64,000 nt of DNA from Metabacillus litoralis (GTDB taxonomy: Bacteria; Bacillota; Bacilli; Bacillales; Bacillaceae), in NCBI RefSeq assembly GCF_007994985.1, contig NZ_VOQF01000016.1, positions 18,557-82,556 of the forward strand, in the 5' to 3' direction. Every line of letters starts with the position of its first letter. The first letter of the stretch is position 1. Shown in pieces: positions 1 to 12,116 of the stretch. The notes under the pieces were generated by a model. It was not told where the DNA came from. It worked only from the letters and a program-made list of their open reading frames with translations, and ran no database searches. The position numbers and the translations under genes were made by a program.

Positions 1-25
1 AAGTTGTTATTAGATAGAAATAAAT

Positions 26-150
26 CCGTTGCATTTCGCTGCAGACACTTGCTTTCCGCGGGGAGGAAGTCAAGCCTCCTCGGCTGCGCCTGCGGGGTCT
101 CGACCTTTCCTCTGCACCCGCAGGAGTCAAGTGTCTTCCGCTGCATTCCA
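26..150 (+). repeat. GC-rich imperfect palindromic intergenic repeat, copy 1
   Basis: This is a GC-rich block in an AT-rich intergenic region. It shares core strings such as GCTTTCCGCGGG, GCCTCCTCGG, GCGGGGTCTCG and CCGCAGGAGTC with the blocks at 942-1068 and 22114-22244. An internal inverted pair AGACACTTG (43-51) and CAAGTGTCT (128-136) suggests a folded transcript or single-stranded DNA. There is no open reading frame or transposase. The outer edges are approximate. Confidence 0.75.
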
Positions 151-411
151 CTATAGTGTACTTTACAAGGATATAATCTTTGAAAAAACAACTTTCATTT
201 ATTAGTTATTGTTATATTAGGGAAATATACTACACAAGTCGTGTGATTATTAAATTGTTATGTAGCAACAAATAAGCTTAATTTGCTTATTGCTCCACTA
301 TGTGTGTACTTACAAGCTCAACCTGTGAAGAACAGCTCAAATTAAAAGTCAGTTGCATATCTGTTATTAGTAGTTGAGATATTAGAAAGAAAAAGACAAG
401 GTGGATAACAA

Positions 412-771
412 ATGAAAAAGTGTCTTGTTATTTCTTTAATGGTAATAAGCTTAATATTACTTTCACCAACTAATTTGAAAGCGGAAAATGATGAGTTCAT
501 ACTTCCCGATGCATTTCTTACCACACTATCCCCACATATAGACAATGCTGTAGTTGAACATTATGGAGGACTTACTCAATATGCTCTTTACGATATAGAA
601 ATAATTAGTATCCAAAGAATGCAGGTTGGGAGGTCCTTTAGTTTTACAGTAGCTATAAAAATATTCCCCTTTGAGAAAGCACACAACTATATTGGAGAGG
701 ATACATTAACTCTAGAAATTGTACCTTCAGGTATAAATGTTACGAGTTATAAACATCAAAAATATAAATAG
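412..771 (+). CDS. DUF3888-type small secreted protein
   Basis: This encodes 119 residues. Residues 1-24 form a typical signal peptide: basic MKK start, hydrophobic core, and a likely cut after NLKA. The mature part begins with an acidic stretch followed by a pattern of a predicted DAFLTTLSPHI helix and a YYG/YDIEII segment that I associate with the DUF3888 family of exported Bacillus proteins. The role is unknown. The ATG follows an AAGGTGG ribosome-binding site about nine bases upstream. It stands alone between two oppositely oriented GC-rich repeats and has no operon partner. Family assignment is by recognition of the overall pattern, so it is moderately sure; the export prediction is stronger. 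Confidence 0.7.
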   Translation: MKKCLVISLMVISLILLSPTNLKAENDEFILPDAFLTTLSPHIDNAVVEHYGGLTQYALYDIEIISIQRMQVGRSFSFTVAIKIFPFEKAHNYIGEDTLTLEIVPSGINVTSYKHQKYK

Positions 772-941
772 TTATTAATACCAAGTTGTTACTATTAAAA
801 ATTAAGAAAGTAATAGTAATTCTTTTTTCTTGGTTAAACATATGTGTGTCGTTGAACTTGTATCTTATTAACCTCTGTACATTGTAAAAAGTTGTGAATA
901 ATTTTATATATTGAATGCTTAATACTCTATATCAGCACTAT

Positions 942-1068
942 GTTGATTGTAGTGGAAGGTGTGAGACTCCTGCGGGATTGCGAGTCAGAGGGAGACCCCG
1001 CAAGTGCAAAGCACTGAGGAGGCTCCCGGACCGCCCGCGGAAAGCGAACACCTGCAACGGAAATCAAC
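942..1068 (-). repeat. GC-rich imperfect palindromic intergenic repeat, copy 2 (inverted)
   Basis: Read on the minus strand this block matches copies 1 and 3: GCTTTCCGCGGG, GCCTCCTC, TGCGGGGTCTC, CCGCAGGAGTCTC, CACCTTCC. Its ends form a short inverted repeat, GTTGATT (942-948) and AATCAAC (1062-1068). An apparent 68-codon reading frame across it comes from the repeat itself and is not a gene. Confidence 0.8.
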
Positions 1069-1269
1069 AGGCAAATTTAAGCGAGCTAAAAAAAGTAAGC
1101 CTGCTTTTGGTTGTAAAGTAATAGATTGTTTGCTCATAAAACTTTACGTTCTACTAAAATGAACAAACTTAGCAAATTATCCATTTAATACATCTCTATT
1201 TAAGTTTTTGTGCCTACTAGTAATTTGCTATAATAAAAATTGGATGTTTTTGAATGGAGGAGTCCAGCA

Positions 1270-1953
1270 ATGTATGATATTAACGAGTGGAAGCATGTCT
1301 TTAAACTCGATCCCGATAAAGAAATCAGTGATGAAGACCTAGAAAAAGTATGTGAATCTGGCACAGATGCTATTCTTGTTGGTGGAAGTGACAATATTAC
1401 AGAAGATAATGTGTTAAACTTAATGGCTAGAATCAGACGGTATTTAATACCTTGTGTTTTAGAAGTTTCAACTGTAGAATCTATTCTTCCAGGCTTTGAT
1501 TTATACTTTATCCCATCTGTCATGAATAGTAACAGCACAAAATGGCTAATCAATTTACACCAAGAAGCAGTTAAAGAATATGGTGAAATTATGAACTGGG
1601 ATGAAATTGTAGTTGAAGGCTATTGTATATTAAATCCTGACTGTAAAGCTGCAAAACTAACAGAAGCCGCAACAGATCTATCAATAGAAGACGTTAAAGC
1701 ATATGCCCGTGTCGCAGAAAACATGTTTCACTTACCAATCTTCTATTTAGAATACAGTGGGAAATTAGGAGATTTAGAAGTTGTGAAAGAAACAAAGAAG
1801 GTACTATCTAATACAAAGCTATTTTATGGTGGAGGAATATCATCTGCTGATGAAGCAAAAAGCTTTGCAGAGCATGCTGATGTAGTGGTGGTAGGAAACG
1901 TAATTTACACCGATTTGAAAGCTGCGTTACAAACTGTTTCAGCTGTAAAATAG
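1270..1953 (+). CDS. pcrB: Heptaprenylglyceryl phosphate synthase PcrB
   Basis: PcrB is a TIM-barrel prenyltransferase that joins heptaprenyl diphosphate to sn-glycerol-1-phosphate in the cytoplasm, making an archaeal-like ether lipid precursor. The 227-residue product begins [15 protein letters not shown], as in Bacillus PcrB. It carries the family motifs DAILVGGSD (around 33-41), [39 protein letters not shown] and VVVVGNVIY, the last two forming the phosphate-binding end of the barrel. I chose the ATG at 1270, nine bases after TGGAGG, rather than an upstream in-frame TTG at 1240 that precedes the ribosome-binding site. It lies 85 bp upstream of pcrA in the same direction, the usual Bacillus arrangement. 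Confidence 0.96.
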   Translation: MYDINEWKHVFKLDPDKEISDEDLEKVCESGTDAILVGGSDNITEDNVLNLMARIRRYLIPCVLEVSTVESILPGFDLYFIPSVMNSNSTKWLINLHQEAVKEYGEIMNWDEIVVEGYCILNPDCKAAKLTEAATDLSIEDVKAYARVAENMFHLPIFYLEYSGKLGDLEVVKETKKVLSNTKLFYGGGISSADEAKSFAEHADVVVVGNVIYTDLKAALQTVSAVK

Positions 1954-2038
1954 AATTTTATGGTAAAACATTGAACATAGATTAGAAAAAGGGTAAAATC
2001 AATTATAGAACATACGTTTGATTAAGGTGGTGGAGAAG

Positions 2039-4276
2039 TTGCAATTCCTATCAAATCAATTACTTTCAGGTTTGAATGACATGCAACAAAAGGCAGTAAA
2101 AACAACCGACGGCCCATTATTATTAATGGCAGGTGCCGGTAGTGGGAAAACACGTGTTTTGACACATCGAATTGCTTATTTAATGATAGAAAAACAAGTA
2201 GCTCCTTGGAATATCCTTGCGATTACTTTTACAAATAAAGCGGCAAGAGAGATGAAAGAAAGAATTCAAGGAATCCTTGGACCTGGTTCAGATGATATAT
2301 GGATCTCAACATTTCACTCTATGTGTGTGCGAATATTACGTCGAGATATTGATAGAATGGGGATAAATCGTAACTTTTCGATCCTAGATACGACAGATCA
2401 ATTGTCTGTAATAAAAACAGTATTAAAGGAAAAGAATTTAGATCCCAAAAAGTATGATCCTAGAAGTATGCTAGGTGCTATTAGTAGTGCAAAAAATGAA
2501 CTGATTACACCTGAAGAATATGATAAAACAGCTAGTAGTCATCATGAGCAAATGATAAGTGATATTTACAGAGAATATCAAAAAAAGCTTCGTAAAAATC
2601 AATCACTAGATTTTGATGATCTTATTATGACGACAATCCAGTTATTCCAACGCGTGCCTGAAGTACTTGAATCTTATCAACGAAAATTTCAGTATATTCA
2701 TGTTGATGAGTATCAAGATACAAATAGAGCACAATATATGCTTGTAAAGCTTATGGCTGCACGCTTTAAGAATCTATGTGTTGTTGGTGATTCAGATCAG
2801 TCAATTTATCGCTGGCGTGGAGCTGATATTGCCAATATTCTTTCGTTTGAGAAGGATTATCCGAATGCAAGCGTGATTTTACTTGAACAAAACTATCGAT
2901 CAACGAAGTTAATTTTACAAGCAGCAAATGAAGTAATAAAAAATAATTCAAATCGTAAGCCGAAGAAGCTTTGGACTGAAAATCAGCAGGGTGCAAAAAT
3001 TACTTATTATCGAGCTGACAGTGAATCAGCTGAAGGTCAATTTGTTGCAGGTAAAATCAAGCAGCTTATTGATTCAGGTGAAAAGAAGCTTTCCGAAATT
3101 GCGATTCTTTATCGTACAAATGCACAATCTCGTATTATAGAGGAAGTTCTTCTTAAATCTAATTTGAATTATACAATTGTCGGCGGTATTAAGTTCTATG
3201 ATCGTAAAGAGATTAAGGACTTGCTTGCTTATTTAAGATTAATATCAAATCCAGATGATGACATTAGTTTAACAAGAGTAATCAATGTACCAAAACGTGG
3301 AGTTGGTTCCACTTCTTTTGATAAAATTGCGAACTATGCTGTTAATAATGATTTATCTCTTTTCAGTGCATTATATGAAATCGAGCAAATTGGTGTAAGT
3401 GCAAGAGTAACAAATGCCATTATTGAATTTAGAGAAATGATTAGTAACTTAGTAAATATGCAGGACTATTTATCAGTAACAGAGCTTGCAGAAGAGATTA
3501 TTGAAAAATCAGGCTATCGTGAAATGCTTAAGCAGGAAAAAACACTTGAAGCTCAAAGTAGACTAGAGAATATTGATGAGTTTCTGTCTGTAACACAGTC
3601 GTTTGAGAAAACAAATGATGACAAAAGTCTTATTGCCTTTTTAACTGACTTAGCACTTGTAGCAGATATAGACAAGCTAGAGGAAGATGATCAAGAGCAA
3701 AAGGATTCTGTTGTATTAATGACTCTCCACTCTGCTAAAGGGCTGGAGTTTCCTGTTGTCTTCTTAATAGGACTTGAGGAAGGTGTTTTCCCTCATAGTC
3801 GTTCGTTAATGGAAGAGGACGAGATGGAGGAGGAACGCCGTCTTGCATATGTTGGAATAACTAGAGCTGAAAAAGATCTGTTTATTACAAATGCACAAAT
3901 GCGTACTTTATTTGGTCGGACAAGCATGAATCCAGAGTCTCGCTTTATTTCTGAAATTCCTAGTGAGTTAATTGAGAACTTAAATGAAAAAGTAAAAGCT
4001 GCTGCTAAGCAATCTAGGCAGTCTACCTCTTCTCCTTTCAGTTCATCACGAACTACTGAAAAACGTCCGCCTGTATCAAGACCAATTGCGGCTTCAACAG
4101 GTGGAGATGAAATTGGTTGGGCAGTTGGCGATAAAGCGGCACACAAAAAATGGGGTACAGGAACAGTTGTAAGTGTTAAAGGAGCTGGAGAAGGAAAGGA
4201 GCTAGATATTGCCTTTCCAAGTCCAGTTGGTATAAAGAGACTACTTGCAAAATTTGCTCCAATTTCTAAAGTTTAA
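2039..4276 (+). CDS. pcrA: ATP-dependent DNA helicase PcrA (UvrD/Rep family)
   Basis: PcrA is the essential superfamily 1A 3'-5' helicase of Gram-positive bacteria, acting in nucleotide excision repair, replication restart and rolling-circle plasmid replication. The 745-residue product has all SF1 motifs in order: Walker A AGAGSGKT (31-38), TFTNKAA (Ia), DEYQDTN (II), QSIYRWRGA (III), LEQNYRS (IV), [14 protein letters not shown] (V) and [11 protein letters not shown] (VI). The C-terminal Tudor-like domain that binds RNA polymerase is intact ([20 protein letters not shown]). The start is probably the TTG at 2039, eight bases after AAGGTGG; an upstream in-frame TTG at 2018 precedes that site. 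It sits between pcrB and ligA. Confidence 0.97.
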   Translation: MQFLSNQLLSGLNDMQQKAVKTTDGPLLLMAGAGSGKTRVLTHRIAYLMIEKQVAPWNILAITFTNKAAREMKERIQGILGPGSDDIWISTFHSMCVRILRRDIDRMGINRNFSILDTTDQLSVIKTVLKEKNLDPKKYDPRSMLGAISSAKNELITPEEYDKTASSHHEQMISDIYREYQKKLRKNQSLDFDDLIMTTIQLFQRVPEVLESYQRKFQYIHVDEYQDTNRAQYMLVKLMAARFKNLCVVGDSDQSIYRWRGADIANILSFEKDYPNASVILLEQNYRSTKLILQAANEVIKNNSNRKPKKLWTENQQGAKITYYRADSESAEGQFVAGKIKQLIDSGEKKLSEIAILYRTNAQSRIIEEVLLKSNLNYTIVGGIKFYDRKEIKDLLAYLRLISNPDDDISLTRVINVPKRGVGSTSFDKIANYAVNNDLSLFSALYEIEQIGVSARVTNAIIEFREMISNLVNMQDYLSVTELAEEIIEKSGYREMLKQEKTLEAQSRLENIDEFLSVTQSFEKTNDDKSLIAFLTDLALVADIDKLEEDDQEQKDSVVLMTLHSAKGLEFPVVFLIGLEEGVFPHSRSLMEEDEMEEERRLAYVGITRAEKDLFITNAQMRTLFGRTSMNPESRFISEIPSELIENLNEKVKAAAKQSRQSTSSPFSSSRTTEKRPPVSRPIAASTGGDEIGWAVGDKAAHKKWGTGTVVSVKGAGEGKELDIAFPSPVGIKRLLAKFAPISKV

Positions 4277-4284
4277 TAGAACCT

Positions 4285-4324
4285 AATATAACCATCATTC
4301 GTATATAAGAATGGTGGTTATATT
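4285..4324 (+). promoter_or_regulatory. Strong hairpin between pcrA and ligA without a T-tract
   Basis: The arms at 4285-4300 and 4309-4324 form a 16-bp stem with one G-T wobble and an 8-base loop. No run of T follows on either strand, so it is not a canonical intrinsic terminator. It may block 3' exonucleases or mark a processing point separating pcrA and ligA messages. Confidence 0.6.
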
Positions 4325-4375
4325 GAACCTACGTTTAAGTAAAATTAAGCTCAGTAGAAAGGGTTGGACATCTGA

Positions 4376-6382
<2,007 letters not shown>

Positions 6383-6397
6383 GAGGTGTGTAATCAC

Positions 6398-7591
6398 TTG
6401 AAGAAAATATCATTTATGGTGCTCGCTAGTATTCTGTTATTATCAGCTTGTGCACCTAATTTTGGAGAGCAAGAAGAAATCGTGCAGGAAACAGAAGATG
6501 AGTCAAAGGAAAAAGCGATTATCCCAAAGTACAATATTTCTGATTCGTACTATAAGATGATTTTGCCTTTTAAGCCTGGGGAAGCTAGAGGACTTGTGTC
6601 AAAGCAATTGAATACAAGGTTAGATATTGATGAATTTGAAACAGGATTAATGAGAGTCGCTCAAGATACATTTTCACCAGATAATTATGTGTATCAAGAA
6701 GGTCAATATATTAAGAGTGATGTGATCAGAAGCTGGGTGAGCCGTAAGAAAACGGGTGAAGCTCTAAAAATTGCTCAAGCAGAGGCAAAAAAGGCTGGAA
6801 AAGAATACAAAGAGCTTGGGTTAAATCCCGCATTACCGGAGCCTGCTAATGGCGCTGGCTTAGAAGAGCTTAATTCTGAAAATCCAATTTATTTAGCTCA
6901 TATGTTAGAACACAATTACTTAATTCGTAAAGATGAAACAGCAGAATTAGGTGGTGTTGTTATTGGTCTAGCAATGAATTCTGTTCATTATTATAAACAG
7001 GAAGATGGGTATGCACGTGAGTATAACATTGATCGCGCAGAGCTTTTATCTAAAGGTAAGGAGATAGCTCAGGAAGTGATTAACCGTGTGAGAAGCACGC
7101 AAGGTTTAGAGAAAGTTCCGATTACGATCGCTATTTTTGAACAAGAAAAGAAATCATCGATCGTTCCAGGGAATTTTGTTGCAAAGGCAGTTGTAAAAGA
7201 AGGTAGTAGAGATCTTGGTAAATGGGTTGATGTTGATGAAGAATATTTCTTTTTTCCTTCAAATGACGCAACAAGTGCTTATCGAGATGACGCCCAAATG
7301 TTTAATCGATTTAAATCAGATATAGAGGAATTTTTCCCGAATTACACAGGTGTGATCGGTAAAGCCTTTTATAAAAATGGTGAGCTAAGTCATTTAGATA
7401 TTGAAATCCCAATGCAATTTTACAGTAAAGCTGAGGTTATTGCCTTCACTCAGTTCGTAACAGGCAAGGTAATGGAGTACTTTCCAGATTATATTGATTT
7501 AGAAGTGAACGTGATGTCAACAGATAACCAAGAAGCGCTTATTCTAAAAGAACCAAATCAAGAAGAGCCGACTGTTCATATTTATAAATAG
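6398..7591 (+). CDS. camS: CamS-family sex-pheromone-like lipoprotein
   Basis: This is the homologue of B. subtilis YerH and staphylococcal/enterococcal CamS, lipoproteins whose cleaved signal peptide gives rise to a pheromone peptide in some species. The function of the mature protein is not established. The 397-residue product has a type II signal peptide with lipobox LLSAC and the lipid-modified cysteine at C18, so it should be anchored on the outer face of the membrane. The conserved body includes LPFKPGEARG and QFYSKAEVIAFTQF. I chose the TTG at 6398, nine bases after AAGAGGTG, because the in-frame GTG at 6386 lies inside that site. It is the last gene of the pcrB-pcrA-ligA-camS run and is followed by a terminator. 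Confidence 0.9.
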   Translation: MKKISFMVLASILLLSACAPNFGEQEEIVQETEDESKEKAIIPKYNISDSYYKMILPFKPGEARGLVSKQLNTRLDIDEFETGLMRVAQDTFSPDNYVYQEGQYIKSDVIRSWVSRKKTGEALKIAQAEAKKAGKEYKELGLNPALPEPANGAGLEELNSENPIYLAHMLEHNYLIRKDETAELGGVVIGLAMNSVHYYKQEDGYAREYNIDRAELLSKGKEIAQEVINRVRSTQGLEKVPITIAIFEQEKKSSIVPGNFVAKAVVKEGSRDLGKWVDVDEEYFFFPSNDATSAYRDDAQMFNRFKSDIEEFFPNYTGVIGKAFYKNGELSHLDIEIPMQFYSKAEVIAFTQFVTGKVMEYFPDYIDLEVNVMSTDNQEALILKEPNQEEPTVHIYK

Positions 7592-7598
7592 AATAACT

Positions 7599-7647
7599 AA
7601 AAAGGATGACTTAAAGTATGTATCAACTTTGAGTCATCCTTTTTTTA
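7599..7647 (+). terminator. Intrinsic terminator after camS
   Basis: The arms AAAGGATGACTTAAAGT and ACTTTGAGTCATCCTTT form a long stem (one-base bulge tolerated) followed by a run of seven T. It ends the pcrB-camS transcription unit. Confidence 0.9.
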
Positions 7648-7904
7648 TTACATTAAAGATAAAGCACAACCAAACACTTGCGCTAATAGATTTCCATTGT
7701 TTCTAAAAGTTAATCATTTCTAAATAACAATAAGCATACGAATGAACCAAGAATGATAAATAGCCAAACCAAAAAGCTTTTTGTCATTTGTGGATTGATA
7801 TGTAGGCTTTTTGTGTGTGCTCTCGTTTTGTTTAAAGGTAAAAGATGATTGACTGAGAAGGAATCGAAGAGGTTTTTCTCACTATCTACGGGGAGGCGAA
7901 GGAA

Positions 7905-9452
7905 ATGGTTGTACCTTACAAACATGAACCGTTTACTGATTTTAAAGTTGAAGAAAACAAATTGGAATTTGAGAAAGGATTAATGGTGGTCCAATCTTAT
8001 TTAAATAAGAATTATGATTTAGTGATCGGTGGCGAGCGGATTTCAACAAAGGATAAAATTGTATCGGTGAATCCAGCAAACAAACAAGAAGTAATAGGTA
8101 CAGTTTCTAAGGCAACACAAGAGCATGCTGAAAAAGCAATGAACATTGCTGATGAAACCTTTGAAGTGTGGAGAAAATCAAAGCCTGAGATGAGAGCTGA
8201 TATATTATTTCGTGCGTCTGCTATTGTTCGTCGACGTAAACATGAATTTTCAGCGCTTTTAGTAAAAGAAGCTGGAAAGCCATGGAATGAGGCTGATGCG
8301 GATACAGCTGAGGCAATTGATTTTATGGAATATTACGGGCGCCAAATGCTATCACTGAAGAACGGAGTGAAAATTGAAAGTCGCCCTATTGAGTATAACC
8401 GGTTTAATTACATACCGTTAGGCGTCGGTGTGATTATATCGCCTTGGAATTTTGCGTTTGCGATCATGGCTGGTATGACAGCTGCAGCAGTGGTTTCTGG
8501 CAATACAGTTCTTTTAAAGCCAGCTAGTACAACACCAGTAGTTGCAGCTAAATTTATTGAAGTACTAGAGGAAGCGGGTCTTCCCGCTGGTGTTGTTAAT
8601 TATGTACCAGGAAGTGGTGCGGAGGTTGGGGATTATTTAGTTGACCACCCACGAACACGCTTTATAAGCTTTACAGGCTCTCGCGATGTAGGAGTGAGAA
8701 TTTATGAAAGAGCAGCGAAAGTACATGAAGGTCAAATCTGGTTAAAGCGTGTTATTGCAGAGATGGGTGGAAAAGATACGGTTGTTGTTGATTCATCTGC
8801 TGATATAGAATTAGCTGCTCAATCAATTGTTGCGTCAGCGTTTGGTTTTTCTGGCCAAAAATGCTCGGCTTGTTCGAGAGCAGTTATATTAGAAGATGTG
8901 TATGATCAGGTGTTAGATCGTGCTGTTCAATTAACGAAAAATTTATCATTAGGTGAAACGATATCTCCATCTGTTTATATGGGACCTGTTATTGATCAAG
9001 CAGCTTTTGATAAAATCATGAGTTATATTGAAATAGGGAAAAAAGAAGGAGAATTAGTTGCAGGAGGTCATGGTGATAATTCACAAGGTTTTTTCATTGA
9101 ACCCACTATTTTTGCTGATGTGGATGAAAATGCACGGTTAATGAAGGAAGAAATTTTTGGTCCTGTTGTGGCTTTTTGCAAAGCAAAGGACTTTGATCAT
9201 GCGCTAAAGATAGCCAACAACACAGATTATGGCTTAACAGGTGCAGTGCTAACAAACAACCGAGCTCATATTGAGAAAGCAAGAGAAGACTTCCATGTAG
9301 GAAATCTTTATTTTAACCGTGGCTGCACAGGAGCAATTGTTGGGTATCAGCCGTTTGGTGGCTTTAATATGTCTGGAACTGACTCTAAAGCAGGCGGACC
9401 AGATTATTTATTGCTTCATATGCAAGCAAAAACAACATCTGAAATGCTTTAA
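7905..9452 (+). CDS. rocA: L-glutamate gamma-semialdehyde dehydrogenase (delta-1-pyrroline-5-carboxylate dehydrogenase)
   Basis: This NAD(P)-dependent aldehyde dehydrogenase oxidises glutamate semialdehyde, formed from proline or arginine, to glutamate. The 515-residue length is that of Gram-positive RocA. The ALDH catalytic set is intact: N182 in SPWNF, the general base E286 in AEMGGK, and the nucleophile C320 in FSGQKCS. The NAD-binding FTGSRDVG loop is at 256-263. The ATG follows GGGAGGCGAAGGA. It is a single-gene unit with its own terminator, followed about 1 kb later by a proline-type symporter; no proline dehydrogenase gene is in the window. The 257-bp upstream region should hold the promoter, but I saw no convincing sigma-54 (-24/-12) site of the kind that drives roc genes in B. 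subtilis. Confidence 0.95.
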   Translation: MVVPYKHEPFTDFKVEENKLEFEKGLMVVQSYLNKNYDLVIGGERISTKDKIVSVNPANKQEVIGTVSKATQEHAEKAMNIADETFEVWRKSKPEMRADILFRASAIVRRRKHEFSALLVKEAGKPWNEADADTAEAIDFMEYYGRQMLSLKNGVKIESRPIEYNRFNYIPLGVGVIISPWNFAFAIMAGMTAAAVVSGNTVLLKPASTTPVVAAKFIEVLEEAGLPAGVVNYVPGSGAEVGDYLVDHPRTRFISFTGSRDVGVRIYERAAKVHEGQIWLKRVIAEMGGKDTVVVDSSADIELAAQSIVASAFGFSGQKCSACSRAVILEDVYDQVLDRAVQLTKNLSLGETISPSVYMGPVIDQAAFDKIMSYIEIGKKEGELVAGGHGDNSQGFFIEPTIFADVDENARLMKEEIFGPVVAFCKAKDFDHALKIANNTDYGLTGAVLTNNRAHIEKAREDFHVGNLYFNRGCTGAIVGYQPFGGFNMSGTDSKAGGPDYLLLHMQAKTTSEML

Positions 9453-9461
9453 AGTTTAACT

Positions 9462-9509
9462 AAAAAAATCCTTAGTGCACCATGTAATGGGAGTACTAAG
9501 GATTTTTTC
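9462..9509. terminator. Bidirectional terminator between rocA and the convergent membrane-protein gene
   Basis: The arms around AAAATCCTTAGT (9465-9476) and ACTAAGGATTTT (9495-9506) are perfect, with A-tract on the left and T-tract on the right. It can therefore stop transcription from both convergent genes. Confidence 0.9.
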
Positions 9510-9540
9510 TTGGAATGTACTAATTCTTTGCACTTTTAGT

Positions 9541-9981
<441 letters not shown>

Positions 9982-10426
9982 ATCCACTCCTGATTTTATT
10001 AATCTTGTACAAATTTTATCATGTAATCATATTTTCTTCTATAATTTCAAAAAATCCCCATCTTATATTGAGATTATTTTAAGAAAATTATGGTGCAAAA
10101 TTTTTAATTTTTTTAAGGTGGATCTGACATGAATCTGCAAAAAAATAATGGGTTTTTATAGATTTTGTAAATTTAATTTTATTAATTTTTATGAATAGAT
10201 ATAACTTAAAATAGGCTATTATGCCTAAATAATTCGTTTTTGTGTATATTTATGCAATTTGCATTTTTTTAACAAGCCTTTGATTTGTTGTGCTTGTCAA
10301 ATTGTGTTACGATTATTAAGGGTTATGCCAATGTGGTACTACTAATCTATTTTTTATCATCCATCATTAAATTGCATAAGCTTGCATAGAGATTTGTTGA
10401 CAGCAATTTTAGGAGGTGACTACTCA
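9982..10426. other. AT-rich intergenic region before the symporter operon
   Basis: The 445-bp divergent region is very AT-rich with several poly-T and poly-A runs. No gene or clear riboswitch was seen. A TTGACA string at 10397-10402 is too close to the next start codon to act as its -35 box, so the true promoter lies farther upstream and was not identified. Confidence 0.5.
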
Positions 10427-10531
10427 ATGGATTACGCACTTACAGGAGCAACTTGGTTTTGGTTATTTGTACCAATGTTAGTGTTAGTTGTAATTTCAAT
10501 TATTACAAACTTTACGGAGAGGAGTGACTAA
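10427..10531 (+). CDS. Small symporter-associated membrane peptide
   Basis: This is a 34-residue peptide. It has a short polar N terminus (MDYALTGATW), one hydrophobic helix at about residues 10-28 (FWLFVPMLVLVVISII) and a polar C terminus (TNFTERSD). The start follows AGGAGGTGA at an ideal distance. Its stop is three bases before the symporter GTG, and the symporter's ribosome-binding site (GAGAGGAG) lies in its last codons, so translation should be coupled. I recall a group of short single-helix peptides annotated beside sodium/solute symporters as symporter small accessory proteins, and this fits. The expected role is as a small subunit or stabiliser of the symporter, but that is inference. 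Confidence 0.8.
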   Translation: MDYALTGATWFWLFVPMLVLVVISIITNFTERSD

Positions 10532-10534
10532 TTA

Positions 10535-11998
10535 GTGGAAACAGGTGTATTAATTACGTTTATAATTTATTTAGTGGGTATGTTAGGTATCGGTGTCGCT
10601 GCCTACAAAATGACTAGTAATCTTTCAGACTATGTATTAGGTGGAAGAAGATTAGGTCCTGGTGTTGCCGCACTAAGTGCTGGTGCATCAGATATGAGTA
10701 GTTGGTTATTATTAGGTTTACCTGGTGCAGTATACGCATCTGGTGGTATGAATCAAATTTGGATTGCAGTAGGTTTAGCTGTCGGTGCTTATCTTAACTG
10801 GCAATTTGTTGCAAGACGTTTACGTAGCTATACGGAGGTTGCTAATGACTCTATTACAATCCCGGATTTCTTTGAAAATCGATTTAAAGATGGATCAAAG
10901 CTTTTACGTGTTATCTCAGCTTTAGTTATTTTACTATTCTTTACGTTCTACACGTCATCAGGTATGGTTGGGGGAGCGAAATTATTTGAAGCTTCATTTG
11001 GCCTATCTTATACACAAGCACTTTGGATTGGTGCAATTGTTATCATTTCGTACACATTCCTTGGTGGTTTCTTAGCAGTTAGTTGGACTGATTTTATTCA
11101 AGGAATTCTAATGTTCTTAGCATTGATCATTGTTCCAATCGTAGCAGTTAATAAAATTGGTGGTTGGAGTGAAACAGTTAATCAAGTAGGTGAAATTGAC
11201 CCAATTTATCTTGATGCATTTTCAGGAATGTCAGCATTAGCGATTATTTCTTTACTTGCATGGGGATTAGGTTACTTTGGTCAACCACATATCTTAACTC
11301 GTTTTATGGCATTACGTTCTGTTAAAGATGTACCTAAAGCACGTATGATCGGTACAATCTGGATGGTATTTGCTTTATTCGGAGCAATCTTCACAGGATT
11401 TGCAGGTATTTCATACTTCGCAGATAATCCAATTGCAGATGGAGAGCAAGTATTTATTCTCTTCACACAAGTATTATTTGACCCTTGGGTTTCTGGTATT
11501 CTATTAGCGGCAATTTTAGCTGCAATCATGAGTACAATTGATTCTCAGCTATTAGTTTCATCAAGTGCTGTAGCAGAGGATTTCTATAAAGCTATTTTAA
11601 AGAAAGATGCTTCTGAGAAAGAACTAGTATGGGTTGGTCGTATTTCAGTTGCGGCGATTGCATTAATTGCGATTTTACTAGCTTCAAATCCAGATAGCTC
11701 AGTATTAGATTTAGTAAGTTATGCGTGGGCAGGATTCGGCGCTGCATTTGGTCCTGTAATCATTCTCTCTCTTTTCTGGAAACGTATGAATCGTTGGGGA
11801 GCTCTGGCAGGAATGATCGTAGGAGCAGTTACAGTAGTAGTATGGAAGCAATTAACGACTTCAGGGGCTATTGGATTCAGCCTTTATGAAATCGTACCAG
11901 GATTTATCTTCGCATGGATTGCAGTAATGGTTGTGAGCTTAGTAACAGAAGCTCCATCAAAAGAAATCGAAGAAGAGTTCGAGCAAGCCAAAGCATAA
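10535..11998 (+). CDS. putP: Sodium/proline symporter (SSS family, PutP/OpuE type)
   Basis: The 487-residue product belongs to the solute:sodium symporter family and should import proline with Na+. It has about 13 hydrophobic segments. The family hallmarks include SDYVLGGRRLGPGVAALSAGASDMSSW near residues 30-60, a LGYFGQPHILTRFMA segment, and STIDSQLLVSSSAVAEDFY, where the conserved S/T residues bind sodium. Translation starts at GTG, coupled to the upstream 34-residue peptide. PutP and OpuE are close relatives: one feeds proline catabolism, the other osmoprotection. The nearby rocA favours a catabolic role, while synteny with B. subtilis opuE favours osmoprotection. I cannot decide from sequence. 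Confidence 0.93.
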   Translation: METGVLITFIIYLVGMLGIGVAAYKMTSNLSDYVLGGRRLGPGVAALSAGASDMSSWLLLGLPGAVYASGGMNQIWIAVGLAVGAYLNWQFVARRLRSYTEVANDSITIPDFFENRFKDGSKLLRVISALVILLFFTFYTSSGMVGGAKLFEASFGLSYTQALWIGAIVIISYTFLGGFLAVSWTDFIQGILMFLALIIVPIVAVNKIGGWSETVNQVGEIDPIYLDAFSGMSALAIISLLAWGLGYFGQPHILTRFMALRSVKDVPKARMIGTIWMVFALFGAIFTGFAGISYFADNPIADGEQVFILFTQVLFDPWVSGILLAAILAAIMSTIDSQLLVSSSAVAEDFYKAILKKDASEKELVWVGRISVAAIALIAILLASNPDSSVLDLVSYAWAGFGAAFGPVIILSLFWKRMNRWGALAGMIVGAVTVVVWKQLTTSGAIGFSLYEIVPGFIFAWIAVMVVSLVTEAPSKEIEEEFEQAKA

Positions 11999-12012
11999 TC
12001 TTAAATAATAGG

Positions 12013-12054
12013 AGGGGTCAGACACCTTTATGGGGTCAGACCCCTTCTTTTTTT
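12013..12054 (+). terminator. Intrinsic terminator after the proline symporter
   Basis: AGGGGTC-A-GAC pairs with GTC-A-GACCCCT across an 11-base loop, followed by CTTTTTTT. The sequence GGGGTCAGACCCC resembles a widespread Bacillus intergenic repeat that has been recruited as a terminator. Confidence 0.85.
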
Positions 12055-12116
12055 GAGGCAAAATCCCACTTTCTTCATATTATATAGGAAGTAAGGATAT
12101 GAGGAGGATATGTGGG

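Noticed and set aside
915..1121. 68-codon plus-strand reading frame
   Set aside because: It runs through the GC-rich repeat copy 2, has no ribosome-binding site and is repeat-derived.
7710..7925. 71-codon minus-strand frame ending in a hydrophobic helix
   Set aside because: It lies in the rocA promoter region, overlaps the rocA start, and neither its first nor internal ATG has a ribosome-binding site.
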